Positions 9,427 through 21,417 of a stretch of DNA of 64,000 bases are shown in pieces. The notes below the pieces were generated by a model. The model ran no database searches, was not told the DNA's origin, and saw nothing but the letters and a program-made list of their open reading frames with translations. A program made the translations under genes and the position numbers. Where the stretch lies: NCBI GenBank assembly GCA_003666325.1, contig QPIL01000115.1:1-64000 (forward strand). The letters run 5' to 3'. The DNA is from Methylococcales symbiont of Iophon sp. n. MRB-2018. Its GTDB lineage: Bacteria > Pseudomonadota > Gammaproteobacteria > Methylococcales > Methylomonadaceae. Each line of letters starts with the position of its first letter. Position 1 is the stretch's first letter.

Positions 9427-9783
9427 ATGCAAACAAAAAAATTATTAAAAATGATTGAAGCCGTTCTGGATGCGAATAAAGGGCAAAATCTCACGGTGAT
9501 AGATGTGCAAGGCAAAACCAGTGTGACTGATTACATGATGGTTGTTACAGCAACCTCAGAACGCCATGCCAAAGCTTTATGCAATCATGTATTAGAAAAA
9601 GCAAAGGAAAACAACTTCACCCCGCTGGGCGTTGAAGGAGACCAAGGTTCAGACTGGGTTTTACTGGATTTAGGCGATGTAATTTTACATATTTTTACTG
9701 CCCAAGCGCGTGAGTTTTACCAGTTAGAAAAACTATGGTCTATTGAAAGATTAGAAGAGCAGAGTGGTGAACTTGACAGATAA
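9427..9783 (+). CDS. rsfS: Ribosomal silencing factor RsfS
   Basis: RsfS binds ribosomal protein L14 on the large subunit and blocks subunit joining under nutrient limitation. The 118 residues match the family, including VTDYMMVVTATSERHA and GDVILHIFTAQAREFYQLEKLW. It lies 40 bases after nadD. rlmH, which often comes next, is absent; a heptanucleotide array begins right at the TAA stop codon. Confidence 0.96.
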   Translation: MQTKKLLKMIEAVLDANKGQNLTVIDVQGKTSVTDYMMVVTATSERHAKALCNHVLEKAKENNFTPLGVEGDQGSDWVLLDLGDVILHIFTAQAREFYQLEKLWSIERLEEQSGELDR

Positions 9784-9900
9784 GGACTCAGGACTCAGGA
9801 CTCAGGACTCAGGACTAAAGACTCAAGACTCAAGACTCAAGACTCAAGACTCAAGACTCAAGACTCAAGACTAAAGACTAAAGACTAAAGACTAAAGACC
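9784..9900. repeat. Heptanucleotide tandem array 4 (opposite orientation)
   Basis: About sixteen units of ACTCAGG, ACTCAAG and ACTAAAG, the only one of the eight arrays in this orientation. It begins at the rsfS stop codon and ends in the inverted lead-in GACCCCTTGATTTTTGATT. Confidence 0.95.
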
Positions 9901-9909
9901 CCTTGATTT

Positions 9910-10150
9910 TTGATTAGTTCTGGTGCGTGGAACGCACCCTACGGATCTTCTGGGGATAACCCTAGAAGTAGGGTGCGTTTGCCCACCAAGGATGGTGGAA
10001 ATGCAGTAAGATTGTCTGGAACAATCTTTGCTGACTGCCAAGGATGGTGGAAATGCAGTAAGATTGTCTGGAACAATCTTTGCTGACTGCCAAGGATGGT
10101 GGAAATGCAGTAAGATTGTCTGGAACAATCTCTGTCCACGCACCAGAACT
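9910..10150. repeat. Empty hairpin module followed by a module filled with three 52-bp units
   Basis: An empty hairpin module (ggtgcgt-gga-acgcacc) lies near 9921-9937. A second module starts at about 9969 with gtagggtgcgttt and ends at about 10146 with ccacgcaccagaac. Between its arms lie three 52-bp units starting at 9988, 10040 and 10092. Each unit contains AGATTGT-CTGGA-ACAATCT. Since 52 is not a multiple of three, overlapping ORFs in several frames are artefacts. Confidence 0.92.
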
Positions 10151-10194
10151 ACTAAGCTAAAAGTTAACTCCAAATAAAAATCAAAAAAATTTGC

Positions 10195-10275
10195 CTTTTA
10201 AGACAGTATCTGGATTCCTGCTTAGCACATGAAGAAATGACGGAGGGAGTGAAGCGGCTCTTATACTTTGACTGA
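10195..10275. repeat. REP-like palindrome remnant
   Basis: The stretch ctggattcctgcttagcac followed by atgacggagggagtgaagcg is the inverted form of REP-like pieces seen at 1.8, 24.7 and 57.3 kb. It fills part of the 602-base gap before ettA; the remaining ~110 bases up to ettA show nothing I recognise. Confidence 0.75.
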
Positions 10276-10385
10276 CTACGAGTGTTGCACTTATGATGTA
10301 AATTCAAGATTTAATTTTTACAAGAAAGTTAAATTTATCTCAATAACATGAAAGAACAAGTCTTTTTTCTATCCTATTAAAAATA

Positions 10386-12047
10386 ATGGCTCAATACATA
10401 TATTCTATGAACCGAGTGGGCAAAATTGTCCCACCTAAAAAATATATCCTTAAAGATATATCCTTGTCTTTCTTTCCTGGCGCAAAAATTGGCGTACTGG
10501 GTTTAAATGGTTCGGGTAAATCAACTTTACTTAGAATTATGGCAGGATTGGATACCGAAATTGAAGGTGAAGCCATTCCTCAAAAAGGAATTAATATTGG
10601 TTATCTTCCCCAGCAGCCCGAATTAGACCCTAACAAAGATGTCCGTGGTAATGTAGAAGAAGGCGTTGCCGAAATTAAAGCCATTGTTGATCGCTTTAAT
10701 CAAGTTAACCAAGCCTTTGCAGATCCAGATGCTGATTTTGATGCTTTACTCGCCGAACAAGCAGAATTGCAAGAAAAAATTGAAGTAGCGGGAGCATGGG
10801 AGTTAGAAAGAACCTTGGAAATTGCAGCAGATGCCTTACGTCTCCCCCCTTGGGATGCAGATGTAACTAAACTATCTGGCGGAGAACAACGCCGTGTTGC
10901 ATTATGCCGTTTATTACTTTCTAAACCTGACATGTTGTTACTGGATGAACCTACTAACCATTTAGATGCTGAATCGGTAGCTTGGCTGGAGCGATTTCTT
11001 CATGGCTACTCAGGTACTGTGGTTGCTGTTACCCATGATAGATATTTTCTTGATAATGTAGCAGGCTGGATTCTTGAATTAGACAGAGGCATGGGTATTC
11101 CGTGGGAAGGCAATTATTCCAACTGGCTTGAACAAAAAGAATTACGCTTGGCACAAGAGTCCAAACAAGAAAGCTCACGTCAAAAAGCATTAAAACAAGA
11201 ATTAGAATGGGTAAGATCAGGCCCTAAAGGCCGTCATGCAAAAAGTAAAGCTCGCTTGGCACGATTTGACGAACTCTCCTCCAAAGAAGTACAAACACGC
11301 AGTGAAACCCAGGAAATATATATCCCCCCTGGCCCACGCTTGGGTGATGTTGTGATCGATATTGAAGCAATTAGCAAAAGTTTTGGCGATAAGTTATTAG
11401 TTAACGACCTCAGTTTTAAACTGCCACCAGGTGGAATTGTCGGTATTATTGGTGCCAATGGCGCGGGTAAAACCACACTGTTTCGTATGATGGCAGGTTT
11501 TGAACAGCCAGATTCTGGCACAGTGACTTTAGGTAAAACCGTTAAACTCGCCTATGCTGACCAAATGCGCGATGATTTGGATGCTAATAAAACGGTTTGG
11601 GAAGAGATTTCTGATGGATTAGACATGGTCACTGTCGGGAATTATCAAACGCCTTCTCGTGCTTATCTGGGACGTTTTAATTTTAAAGGTGCAGACCAAC
11701 AAAAACATGTTGGTCATTTATCAGGTGGTGAACGCAATCGCGTACATTTAGCCAAATTATTAAAAAGTGGCAGTAATCTTTTATTGCTTGATGAGCCAAC
11801 TAATGATCTGGATGTAGAAACATTACGCGCTTTGGAAGAGGCTATTCTGGCATTTCCTGGTTGCGCTGTTGTCATTTCGCATGACCGCTGGTTTTTAGAC
11901 AGAATTACTACGCATATACTGGCATTTGAGGGTAACAGCGAAGTGGTTTGGTTTGAAGGTAACTATGCGGATTATGAAGTAGATCGCCATAAACGCTTAG
12001 GGACTGATGCGGATAACCCACATCGTATAAAATACAAAAAAATCTAG
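10386..12047 (+). CDS. ettA: Energy-dependent translational throttle protein EttA (ABC-F)
   Basis: EttA is a soluble ABC-F ATPase that binds the ribosomal E site and gates early elongation according to the ATP/ADP ratio. The 553 residues carry two nucleotide-binding domains with Walker A motifs GLNGSGKST and GANGAGKTT and signature motifs LSGGEQRR and LSGGERNR. Both Walker B motifs read LLLDEPTN. The N-terminus [19 protein letters not shown] and the arm region between domains match EttA rather than Uup or YheS. It is monocistronic with a repeat-filled upstream region. Confidence 0.97.
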   Translation: MAQYIYSMNRVGKIVPPKKYILKDISLSFFPGAKIGVLGLNGSGKSTLLRIMAGLDTEIEGEAIPQKGINIGYLPQQPELDPNKDVRGNVEEGVAEIKAIVDRFNQVNQAFADPDADFDALLAEQAELQEKIEVAGAWELERTLEIAADALRLPPWDADVTKLSGGEQRRVALCRLLLSKPDMLLLDEPTNHLDAESVAWLERFLHGYSGTVVAVTHDRYFLDNVAGWILELDRGMGIPWEGNYSNWLEQKELRLAQESKQESSRQKALKQELEWVRSGPKGRHAKSKARLARFDELSSKEVQTRSETQEIYIPPGPRLGDVVIDIEAISKSFGDKLLVNDLSFKLPPGGIVGIIGANGAGKTTLFRMMAGFEQPDSGTVTLGKTVKLAYADQMRDDLDANKTVWEEISDGLDMVTVGNYQTPSRAYLGRFNFKGADQQKHVGHLSGGERNRVHLAKLLKSGSNLLLLDEPTNDLDVETLRALEEAILAFPGCAVVISHDRWFLDRITTHILAFEGNSEVVWFEGNYADYEVDRHKRLGTDADNPHRIKYKKI

Positions 12048-12133
12048 TGCCAATACAGGGGTCTCAAATTGAACGATTAAATCATTATCACCATCAACTA
12101 AACTGGCTATGAGAAATATAAAACCGTTACTCT

Positions 12134-13306
12134 TTATCCTTTTTTACCATCAATCCTGACTGAACTCAAAATCGGCGTATAAATAAATACGAATAAAGCA
12201 AAGGCTGCTAGCCAGCAGTAGCTCGAAATCAATAAAAATGTATTAAAGCCCGTTGGTAAAATGGCGGGTAGTAATATCCGAGAAACAGCCGCTAAATTGA
12301 TTAAAACAAACGCTACAGCAATAGTGTTAGAGGCTTTAAGCCTTCTACCCGTGTGCCCTAAAGAGACTCTTGCCATCATTCCTAGAGTAATCACACCAAT
12401 ACCTCCTACGGTAAAAGCGTGTATAGCCAACGATGTCGAGACTAATGATACAGAAGCCAAAGCAACAAACACAAAGCCAAGCATAATCCATGCATAACCC
12501 ATATAAAGTACCCATAGCAGCGGTACATACCAAATTCTTTGCACATACCAACCAGCAACTCTAACAAAATTAGCAATAACAGCTACAATCGCACAAATGG
12601 TTAAAACAATACCGCTAACATCAAAAATCAGCAAGCTAAACACCAGCGTACTTAATCCTATTGCCAGCTTATCCATAAAAGGGTTACGTATAGCCATAAC
12701 ACCATGTAATCCTTTTTCAGTAAAAAATGGAAAGACCTTTCCTGCAATCACTAAAATCGTCATCACTATAATGGCTATAACAATATCTAAACCTAATCTT
12801 GTTGAGCCAACACTAAAGCCTAAAATTTCGGCATGAATAAAGAAATTACCCAAAGCTATCATTGCAAGTAGTGCTACAAAAAATAGATTTTTAATATTCC
12901 CAGACTGAATAATAGGTTTTGCTACAAAATACGCTAAAACAGGTAAAAATGAAAAATCAACCAATGCGATTAAAGGGTCGGGTAATAATTTTGCATAAAA
13001 AGGAAGTAATCGTCCATAAACCCACAGCAGACAAAGTCCAGCCAAGGGGACACCCTTTATCGTTTCAACAGATGTCCAGTTTTGCACGGCTGTTAATAAA
13101 AACCCAGCAATAACAGCGACTGAATATCCCAATAACATTTCATGAGCATGCCAGATTGTTCGGGGATAATAATTATCCATAAGCAGTGAACCATCAAAAA
13201 TGGATGCCCATAAAGCAATTAAAATCATTGCAAATAAGCCCGCCAGTGCAAAAAAAACTCTAAAACCCAAAGCAAACAGGGGGAAATCTATTATTTGTTT
13301 ATTCAT
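12134..13306 (-). CDS. nnrS: NnrS family heme-copper membrane protein
   Basis: NnrS proteins are polytopic membrane proteins linked to tolerance of nitrosative stress and denitrification. The 390 residues form about twelve hydrophobic helices, with the conserved N-terminal FALGFRVFFALAG and YPRTIWHAHEMLLGY, whose histidines are candidate heme or copper ligands, and IHAFTVGGIGVITLGMMARVSLGHTGR near the C-terminus. It lies downstream of rpoS on the same strand with a 116-base gap; no FNR or NsrR site is obvious. No nitrite or nitric oxide reductase gene is in the window. Confidence 0.92.
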   Translation of the reverse strand: MNKQIIDFPLFALGFRVFFALAGLFAMILIALWASIFDGSLLMDNYYPRTIWHAHEMLLGYSVAVIAGFLLTAVQNWTSVETIKGVPLAGLCLLWVYGRLLPFYAKLLPDPLIALVDFSFLPVLAYFVAKPIIQSGNIKNLFFVALLAMIALGNFFIHAEILGFSVGSTRLGLDIVIAIIVMTILVIAGKVFPFFTEKGLHGVMAIRNPFMDKLAIGLSTLVFSLLIFDVSGIVLTICAIVAVIANFVRVAGWYVQRIWYVPLLWVLYMGYAWIMLGFVFVALASVSLVSTSLAIHAFTVGGIGVITLGMMARVSLGHTGRRLKASNTIAVAFVLINLAAVSRILLPAILPTGFNTFLLISSYCWLAAFALFVFIYTPILSSVRIDGKKG

Positions 13307-13422
13307 GGTGTTTGCTCTAAGCAGTCTACCTCAGCATTTAAAAATCCCGCAATTACACCCAATTCTCTATTAAAAGATCCTTAAAGATATTTGAATAGAG
13401 ATCTCAGATCTACTACAACTGA

Positions 13423-14400
13423 TCACTGAAATATCGCTTCAAATGAAAAACCGCTCACTTCAATAATTTCTTTTAATCTTTTTAAAGCATCCATTTGAAT
13501 TTGTCTAACACGCTCCCTTGTTACACCCAACTCTTGTGCTACCTTTTCTAGGGTCGAATTTTCATAGCCACAAAGTCCGTAGCGACGACAAACGACTTCC
13601 CTTTGTTTATCTGTTAATTGGTAAACCCAGTGAATAATATTGTTTTTAATATTATCTTCCTGAAGTAGTTCGGTAGGTGAATGATTTTTTTCATCAGAAA
13701 TTGAATCAACTAATGGGCTTTCAAAATCCTTACCAGCAGGGACATCGACAGAGGTTACTCGCTCATTTAGCTTTAACATCTTTTGTACAGTCTTTACAGG
13801 CTTGTTTAAATAATCAGCAATCTCCTGCATATTGGGTTCATGGTCAAGCTTTTGGGTCAAATATCGTTGGGCTTTAACATGAATATTGATTTCTTTAATA
13901 ATATGAATCGGTAAACGAATAGTCCGTGTTTGATTCATAATGGCACGTTCGATGGTCTGTCTTATCCACCAGGTTGCATAGGTTGAAAAGCGAAAACCAC
14001 GTTCGGGGTCAAATTTTTCAACCGCTCTAATTAAGCCTAGATTACCTTCTTCAATTAAATCCAGTAAAGGAAGCCCTCTATTTAGGTATCTGCGAGATAT
14101 TTTAACCACTAATCGTAAATTACTTTCAATCATGATCTTTCGTGCTTCCTCATCACCTTTTAAAGCACGTTTGCCGTATATTTTCTCTTCATCTGCTGTT
14201 AGTAACTTGGATTTACCTAATGCATTAAGATAAACCCTTGTTGCGTCAATAGGCTGTGATTTTTTTGCGTATTCTATATCGATGCTAGTTATTTGAGGTT
14301 CTTCAATTAAAGTTGGGGCATTGCTAGGCATGTCGCTTCCAAAATCAACAGTATCGAGAGAGCCATCATGAGATGGCATATCTAATACTTGTTCAGTCAT
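13423..14400 (-). CDS. rpoS: RNA polymerase sigma factor RpoS
   Basis: A primary-like sigma factor of 325 residues with region 1.2 ([21 protein letters not shown]), region 2 ([34 protein letters not shown]) and region 4 ([18 protein letters not shown]). Length, absence of the long region 1.1 of RpoD and position directly downstream of nlpD identify it as RpoS, the general stress and stationary-phase sigma factor. The ORF track starts at a TTG at 14418; AGGAG about 7 bases before the ATG at 14400 fixes the start there (MTEQVLDMP). Confidence 0.95.
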   Translation of the reverse strand: MTEQVLDMPSHDGSLDTVDFGSDMPSNAPTLIEEPQITSIDIEYAKKSQPIDATRVYLNALGKSKLLTADEEKIYGKRALKGDEEARKIMIESNLRLVVKISRRYLNRGLPLLDLIEEGNLGLIRAVEKFDPERGFRFSTYATWWIRQTIERAIMNQTRTIRLPIHIIKEINIHVKAQRYLTQKLDHEPNMQEIADYLNKPVKTVQKMLKLNERVTSVDVPAGKDFESPLVDSISDEKNHSPTELLQEDNIKNNIIHWVYQLTDKQREVVCRRYGLCGYENSTLEKVAQELGVTRERVRQIQMDALKRLKEIIEVSGFSFEAIFQ

Positions 14401-14436
14401 ATTCACTCTCCTAAACACAATAGCAAAATAAGTAAA

Positions 14437-15228
14437 TTATTTCGGTAAAAGATGCAACGGATTTACCGGTTTTCCATTTTTTCTAATTTCAAAATGTAAC
14501 GAGGCTTGCTGTCTTCCAATACGGCCAACTTCAGCAATGACTTGTCCTTTTTTTACAGTCTGACCTTCTTTTACTAATAAACGGCTATTATTTGCATAAG
14601 CACTAAGATATAAATAATTATGCTTAATAATTAATAAATTACCGTAACCTGTTAATCCTGAACCGCTGTAAACCACTTTCCCAGACGCTGCCGATTTTAC
14701 TTTTTGACCTATATTCCCGGCTATATCAATTCCTTTGTTTTCTGCTTGAGAAAACTGTTTTAAAATATCACCTTCCAGCGGCCATTGCCAGTAGAAGTTT
14801 AACACCTTTTTATTATTATTTGAAATTGTTACAGTTTTTTGTGCAATTTTATTTTTTACTTTAACTTTTTTAATTTTTTTATAGGGTCTAATGTGTTTTT
14901 TAAGACTTTGTTTTGGTTTAAATAGTTTGATTTTTTGACCAATTTTCAACAAATAAGGAGGAGGGATTTTATTCCACTTGGCGAGTTTTTTATAGCCACT
15001 ACCTGACCTAAAACCTATAGAATACAAGGTATCACCTTGCTCTACTGCATGATATTTTTCTTTTTTTAATGACTCTTTGTGAAAGTTTCGGACTGATGCA
15101 TAATTATTTGTTGTAGTAGTACAAGCACTCCCAAAAAAAATAAAAAAAAGACATACTAATAAAGTTAATAAAATACCTTTATCAATCCATCCTCTTTCTT
15201 TATCATCCTGCAAACGGCATTGTCTCAT
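14437..15228 (-). CDS. nlpD: NlpD-like lipoprotein (LysM + degenerate LytM domain)
   Basis: NlpD is an outer-membrane or periplasmic activator of the division amidase AmiC. The protein has a membrane signal with lipobox FGSAC, one LysM domain (about residues 59-103, YHAVEQGDTLYSIG), a lysine-rich linker and a C-terminal LytM/M23 domain. The metal ligands are missing (NKGIDIAG, SAYANN), as in E. coli NlpD, so it should be an activator and not a peptidase. It precedes rpoS by 36 bases, a conserved pairing in which the rpoS promoter usually lies inside nlpD. Its start overlaps the upstream J-protein gene (ATGA). Confidence 0.93.
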   Translation of the reverse strand: MRQCRLQDDKERGWIDKGILLTLLVCLFFIFFGSACTTTTNNYASVRNFHKESLKKEKYHAVEQGDTLYSIGFRSGSGYKKLAKWNKIPPPYLLKIGQKIKLFKPKQSLKKHIRPYKKIKKVKVKNKIAQKTVTISNNNKKVLNFYWQWPLEGDILKQFSQAENKGIDIAGNIGQKVKSAASGKVVYSGSGLTGYGNLLIIKHNYLYLSAYANNSRLLVKEGQTVKKGQVIAEVGRIGRQQASLHFEIRKNGKPVNPLHLLPK

Positions 15229-15728
15229 TTATTTTTTAATAATATTTCTTTAGCTTGATTGATTTGGACTGCCAGATAATCTGACCCTCCACGGTCTGGG
15301 TGTAATTTTTGAATTAGCTTTTTATGGCTTAAAATTATCTGTTGCCTAGAAGCTAGTGGGTCTAACCCTAGAACCTCATAGGCTTGCTTTACCGTCATTT
15401 TCCCCGCTTTATTAACTTGCTCTGTTGATGATTGCTTTTTATTCATGCTAAACACGCGCCACAAGTGATGTAACTGTGGTAGGTAACGGGCAAGCCGAGG
15501 CAACACCCTCAAAGCGAATGCGAATACCACACTAAATAAAGCAAAAAACCAATTTAACCGTCCCGTTATTGCTAAAAAAAGCAGACTCAAAATAAGCAGA
15601 AACAGAGCTGACTTTTTAACGATTAAAGAGATTACTTGAGGAGGTGTTTTTATAAATTTTCGTAATAGATAAAAAACCAGAATAATAATGGCTAAAACTA
15701 GATATATCCTGAACAAGAGTAGCTCCAT
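15225..15728 (-). CDS. Membrane-anchored J-domain protein
   Basis: 167 residues: two or three hydrophobic helices in the first ~85 residues, a charged linker, then a C-terminal J-domain (about 110-167) with YEVLGLDPLASRQQI and the HPD motif in KLHPDRGGSDYLA. J-domains stimulate the ATPase of DnaK-type chaperones; the C-terminal placement behind membrane helices resembles the Tim14/DjlC-type layout. The stop codon overlaps the nlpD start by four bases, so it is translationally coupled to nlpD and upstream of rpoS. The client is unknown. Confidence 0.85.
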   Translation of the reverse strand: MELLLFRIYLVLAIIILVFYLLRKFIKTPPQVISLIVKKSALFLLILSLLFLAITGRLNWFFALFSVVFAFALRVLPRLARYLPQLHHLWRVFSMNKKQSSTEQVNKAGKMTVKQAYEVLGLDPLASRQQIILSHKKLIQKLHPDRGGSDYLAVQINQAKEILLKNK

Positions 15729-15777
15729 TTAAAAACACTTTATTTTGAGTGCTTTTTTACCAGGTCAATTCAATACC

Positions 15778-15932
15778 AGACTTCAACATAACGAAGGAAC
15801 GGATAAAAAAGGCTAGAAGTTTTCCACCTTTCAGCCAAAATAACGTGCAATAGCACTATTACATTTATATTTTGACTAAAACCTGAAAAATTTTATCACT
15901 TTTTTTGTCCGTCCAAGTTATGCTGAGGCCTC
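15778..15932. repeat. MITE-like element, copy 1
   Basis: A ~155-bp element with imperfect terminal inverted repeats: left end agacttcaacataacg, right end gttatgctgaggcctca, and a central part (ggctagaag...ctttcagcc) that matches copy 2 at 30.7 kb. No ORF is inside. It fills most of the spacer between the divergent J-protein gene and mobB. Confidence 0.85.
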
Positions 15933-16022
15933 ACATTATAAACAAACCGAGCGATTAAGTTATTATCTAGGATAATACATGTTTTATTTTAAACATCTCG
16001 ACTATTCTATATTTTTTGATAA

Positions 16023-16574
16023 ATGAAAAACGCCCAGATACCCATTTTAGGATTTGCTGCATACAGTGGAACAGGTAAGACCACCTTATTGACTCAATTG
16101 ATACCGTTGTTACAAAATTCAGATATTCGTGTTGGCTTAATAAAGCACAGTCATCACAATTTTGAAATTGATAAACCCGATAAAGATAGCTATCGCCTAA
16201 GAAAAGCGGGGGCATCTCCCGTCATGCTGGTCTCCAATCATAAACGCGCTATTATCACTGAATTTGAATCTATTATTGAACCTAAATTAGATATTCAGTT
16301 AAAATTTTTCGACCAATCAGAACTGGATTTAATATTGGTAGAAGGTTTTAAGGCAGAAAATTTTCCTAAAATTGAGCTTTACCGCCCGGCATTAAATAAT
16401 CCATTATTATTTCCCAATGACCCAAGCATTATTGCTATCGCAACAGATAAAAAAATCGCTCAGTTATCGGACTCTTTTGGTTCTAAATCAATGTATCCTG
16501 CTCTTCTTGACATCAATAATCCTGCCGAAATTTGCTCTTTTATTATGGGTGATTTTTTAAGGGCTACAAAATGA
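16023..16574 (+). CDS. mobB: Molybdopterin-guanine dinucleotide biosynthesis protein MobB
   Basis: MobB is a GTP-binding adapter that assists MobA in attaching GMP to molybdopterin. The Walker A motif GTGKTTLL (about residues 18-25) follows the first beta strand, and IKHSHHNFEIDKPDKDSYRLRKAGA is the typical MobB segment. LILVEGFKAENFPKIELYR is also characteristic. The 183 residues match the usual length. Its stop overlaps the moeA start (ATGA), forming a two-gene operon for molybdenum cofactor maturation. Confidence 0.95.
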   Translation: MKNAQIPILGFAAYSGTGKTTLLTQLIPLLQNSDIRVGLIKHSHHNFEIDKPDKDSYRLRKAGASPVMLVSNHKRAIITEFESIIEPKLDIQLKFFDQSELDLILVEGFKAENFPKIELYRPALNNPLLFPNDPSIIAIATDKKIAQLSDSFGSKSMYPALLDINNPAEICSFIMGDFLRATK

Positions 16575-17833
16575 TTGATTCTTGTGGCATTGAGCCTTTT
16601 AATCAAAAAACCAGCACACTAATAACTATTGAACAAGCATTGGATAATATTAATGATGCAATAACTTCTATTAATGGTAGTGAGCGGGTCATACTAAAAA
16701 ATGCTTTGGGGCGAGTTTTATCTGATTCTGTCTATTCAGCAATAAATATCCCTCCAGATACAAACTCGGCAATGGATGGTTATGCCTTTTCCAGCACTGA
16801 TATTTTACCTAATAAAGCTTTTTCATTATCATTAATAGGCACCTCATGGGCAGGAACACCTTATGAAAAACCACTTAAATCAGGTCAATGTATAAGAATT
16901 TTTACGGGTGCTGTTGTTCCGATTGGTGCTGATAGTGTCATTATGCAGGAGCATATTCAAAGTAATGGATCAAGCATTATATTTCCTGAGTCTACATACG
17001 CTAATGAAAATATTCGCCACATTGGATCAGATATTAAGCAACAGCAGGTACTCTTGTCCGCTGATAAAAAACTGAATAGCAGTGATTTAGGTTTGTTGGC
17101 ATCTGCAGGTATTTATGATGTTTCTGTCACTAGAAAATTGAACATTGCCTTTTTGTCGACTGGCGATGAATTAACTGCCATTGGAGAAACATTAAAACCA
17201 GGACAAATTTATGACAGTAACCGTTACACATTAAACGCCTTACTGAATGATAACTGTATAAACATAACTGATTTAGGGGTATTGAAGGACGATAAAAAAA
17301 CTATAAAAGAGACTCTGCTTGCTGCCTCAAAAACAGATGATGTCATTATTTCTACAGGAGGTGCTTCTGTTGGAGAGGCTGATTACATAAAAGAACTATT
17401 AGATGAATACGGTCAGGTTAATTTTTGGAAAATTGCCATTAAACCAGGCAAGCCACTTGCTTTTGGTAAAATAAATCATTGTTATTTTTTTGCCCTACCT
17501 GGCAATCCAGTTTCAGTCATTACCACTTTTAATAAAATAGTATCGCCTGCCTTACGGCTTTTAACAGGCGAGAAAACTATCAAAAAAAATATTCAATTAA
17601 CGGCTATTTGTAGCAGCACATTAACAAAAGCAAAAGGTCGACAGGAATATCAGCGAGGAATATTGACTCAAAACGCATCAGGTGAGTTCTTTGTAGAGTC
17701 CGCAGGAAAACAAGGATCAAACATTATGAGCACAATGAGCCGCGCTAATTGTTATATTGTTTTAGCCATAGAATGTGAAAGTATTTCAGTAGGACAAACA
17801 GTCACTGTAGAACCCTTTGAGCTATCCATTTAA
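16571..17833 (+). CDS. moeA: Molybdopterin molybdenumtransferase MoeA
   Basis: MoeA inserts molybdate into adenylylated molybdopterin. The 420 residues show the family landmarks PPDTNSAMDGYAF, IFTGAVVPIGADSVIMQE, the MPT-binding domain motif STGDEL with GQIYDSNRYTL, and FFALPGNPVSV. It is translationally coupled to mobB. No molybdoenzyme structural gene is in the window, so the consumer (formate dehydrogenase or nitrate reductase would be candidates in a methylotroph) must be elsewhere. Confidence 0.96.
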   Translation: MIDSCGIEPFNQKTSTLITIEQALDNINDAITSINGSERVILKNALGRVLSDSVYSAINIPPDTNSAMDGYAFSSTDILPNKAFSLSLIGTSWAGTPYEKPLKSGQCIRIFTGAVVPIGADSVIMQEHIQSNGSSIIFPESTYANENIRHIGSDIKQQQVLLSADKKLNSSDLGLLASAGIYDVSVTRKLNIAFLSTGDELTAIGETLKPGQIYDSNRYTLNALLNDNCINITDLGVLKDDKKTIKETLLAASKTDDVIISTGGASVGEADYIKELLDEYGQVNFWKIAIKPGKPLAFGKINHCYFFALPGNPVSVITTFNKIVSPALRLLTGEKTIKKNIQLTAICSSTLTKAKGRQEYQRGILTQNASGEFFVESAGKQGSNIMSTMSRANCYIVLAIECESISVGQTVTVEPFELSI

Positions 17834-17958
17834 CGGGTTCTTGTTAAAAACAACAGGTTTTATTTTTTTGTTGCGAGTTGACTAAGGAACGTGCAGGTAA
17901 ACCTGAACCCGTGATTTGTCTTTGGGTGTGCATTCCTATGTACAGTAACAATCTCTAT

Positions 17959-20449
<2,491 letters not shown>

Positions 20450-20471
20450 ATTTTTGACTGTCCACTCGCAC

Positions 20472-20501
20472 AAAACGCCCCGTTAAAAACGGAGCGTTTT
20501 T
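20472..20501 (-). terminator. Stem-loop between hflC and hisZ
   Basis: AAAACGCCCCGTT-AAA-AACGGAGCGTTTTT forms a stem of about ten pairs with one mismatch, with T-runs on both strands. On the minus strand it follows hflC and would end or attenuate hflK-hflC transcription before hisZ. Confidence 0.75.
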
Positions 20502-20558
20502 GCTGTCTTTCAACTTTCTGTACAACACTTATCTGTGCATACAGCTTAACTTAGTCAC

Positions 20559-21416
20559 TTATTTCTGCCGTTTAAAATACTTAAAGAAATCAGAATCTGG
20601 CTCTACTACTAACATATCACCTTTATTTCTAAATGTTTCTTTGTAAGCATTCATACTCCGATAAAAAGTAAAAAACTCAATATCTTCTCCATACGCTTTA
20701 GCATAAGTATCAGCTGCTACTGCATCACCATTACCTTTTAATATTTCAGCATCACGAAACGCATTAGCAAGAATAATCTCACGTTGTTTATCAGCATCAG
20801 CACGAATACGTTCTGCTGCTTCCTTACCTTGAGATCTAAATTCTCTGGCTACTCTTTCCCGTTCCGCTTCCATTCTTCGATAAACTGAAGAGCTTACCTC
20901 GCTAGGTAAATCAATACGCTTAACTTGCACATCAATAATTTTCACACCTAATTTCTCAGCAATAGGTGAGGCTAAAGCGATCAATGACGTTCGAATTACA
21001 GTGCGGTCACTGGACACTAATTGTTTAATTGTTCGCTTACTAAATTCACTACGAAAAGCATCTTTAATAATCTGGTCTAAACGCACATTGGCTTGTCCAA
21101 CATCACCTGCTACAGCGGTATAGAAAGTCTTTACATCTGCAATTTTCCATTTAACAAATGAATCAACAATGACGTTCTTCTTTTCTGAAGTTAGGAAACG
21201 CTCAGGCTTTGAATCCAAAGTTAAAATCCGCGCATCAAATTTCTTTACATTATTGATAAACGGCATTTTAAAATGCAAACCCGGCTTAAAGTCAGATGCT
21301 ATCACTTCCCCTAATCGAAATTTAATAGCTCTTTCTGTTTCAGTCACAGTAAAAACCATAGATGAAATCAGGAAAAAAAGTATGCCTGCCCCGACTAATA
21401 TTTTATTTTGTCCCAT
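20559..21416 (-). CDS. hflC: Membrane protease modulator HflC
   Basis: HflC pairs with HflK in a large periplasm-facing SPFH complex that encloses and controls FtsH. The 285 residues have one N-terminal membrane helix (ILVGAGILFFLISSMVF), then the SPFH/band-7 domain (TVTETERAIKFRLGEV, VDSFVKWKIADVKTFY) and a coiled coil rich in Ala, Glu and Arg. It starts one base after the hflK stop codon (TAAGATG), so the two are coupled. The C-terminus is shorter than in E. coli (334 residues). Confidence 0.96.
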   Translation of the reverse strand: MGQNKILVGAGILFFLISSMVFTVTETERAIKFRLGEVIASDFKPGLHFKMPFINNVKKFDARILTLDSKPERFLTSEKKNVIVDSFVKWKIADVKTFYTAVAGDVGQANVRLDQIIKDAFRSEFSKRTIKQLVSSDRTVIRTSLIALASPIAEKLGVKIIDVQVKRIDLPSEVSSSVYRRMEAERERVAREFRSQGKEAAERIRADADKQREIILANAFRDAEILKGNGDAVAADTYAKAYGEDIEFFTFYRSMNAYKETFRNKGDMLVVEPDSDFFKYFKRQK

Positions 21417-21417
21417 C

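Noticed and set aside
9892-10173. ORFs of 93 and 66 codons over the repeat block
   Set aside because: They are translations of the 52-bp units; because 52 is not a multiple of three, the same peptide pieces recur in shifting frames.
17834-17880. Terminator after moeA
   Set aside because: The stem near cttgttaaaaacaacag is short and mismatched; the T-rich run alone is not enough to call it.
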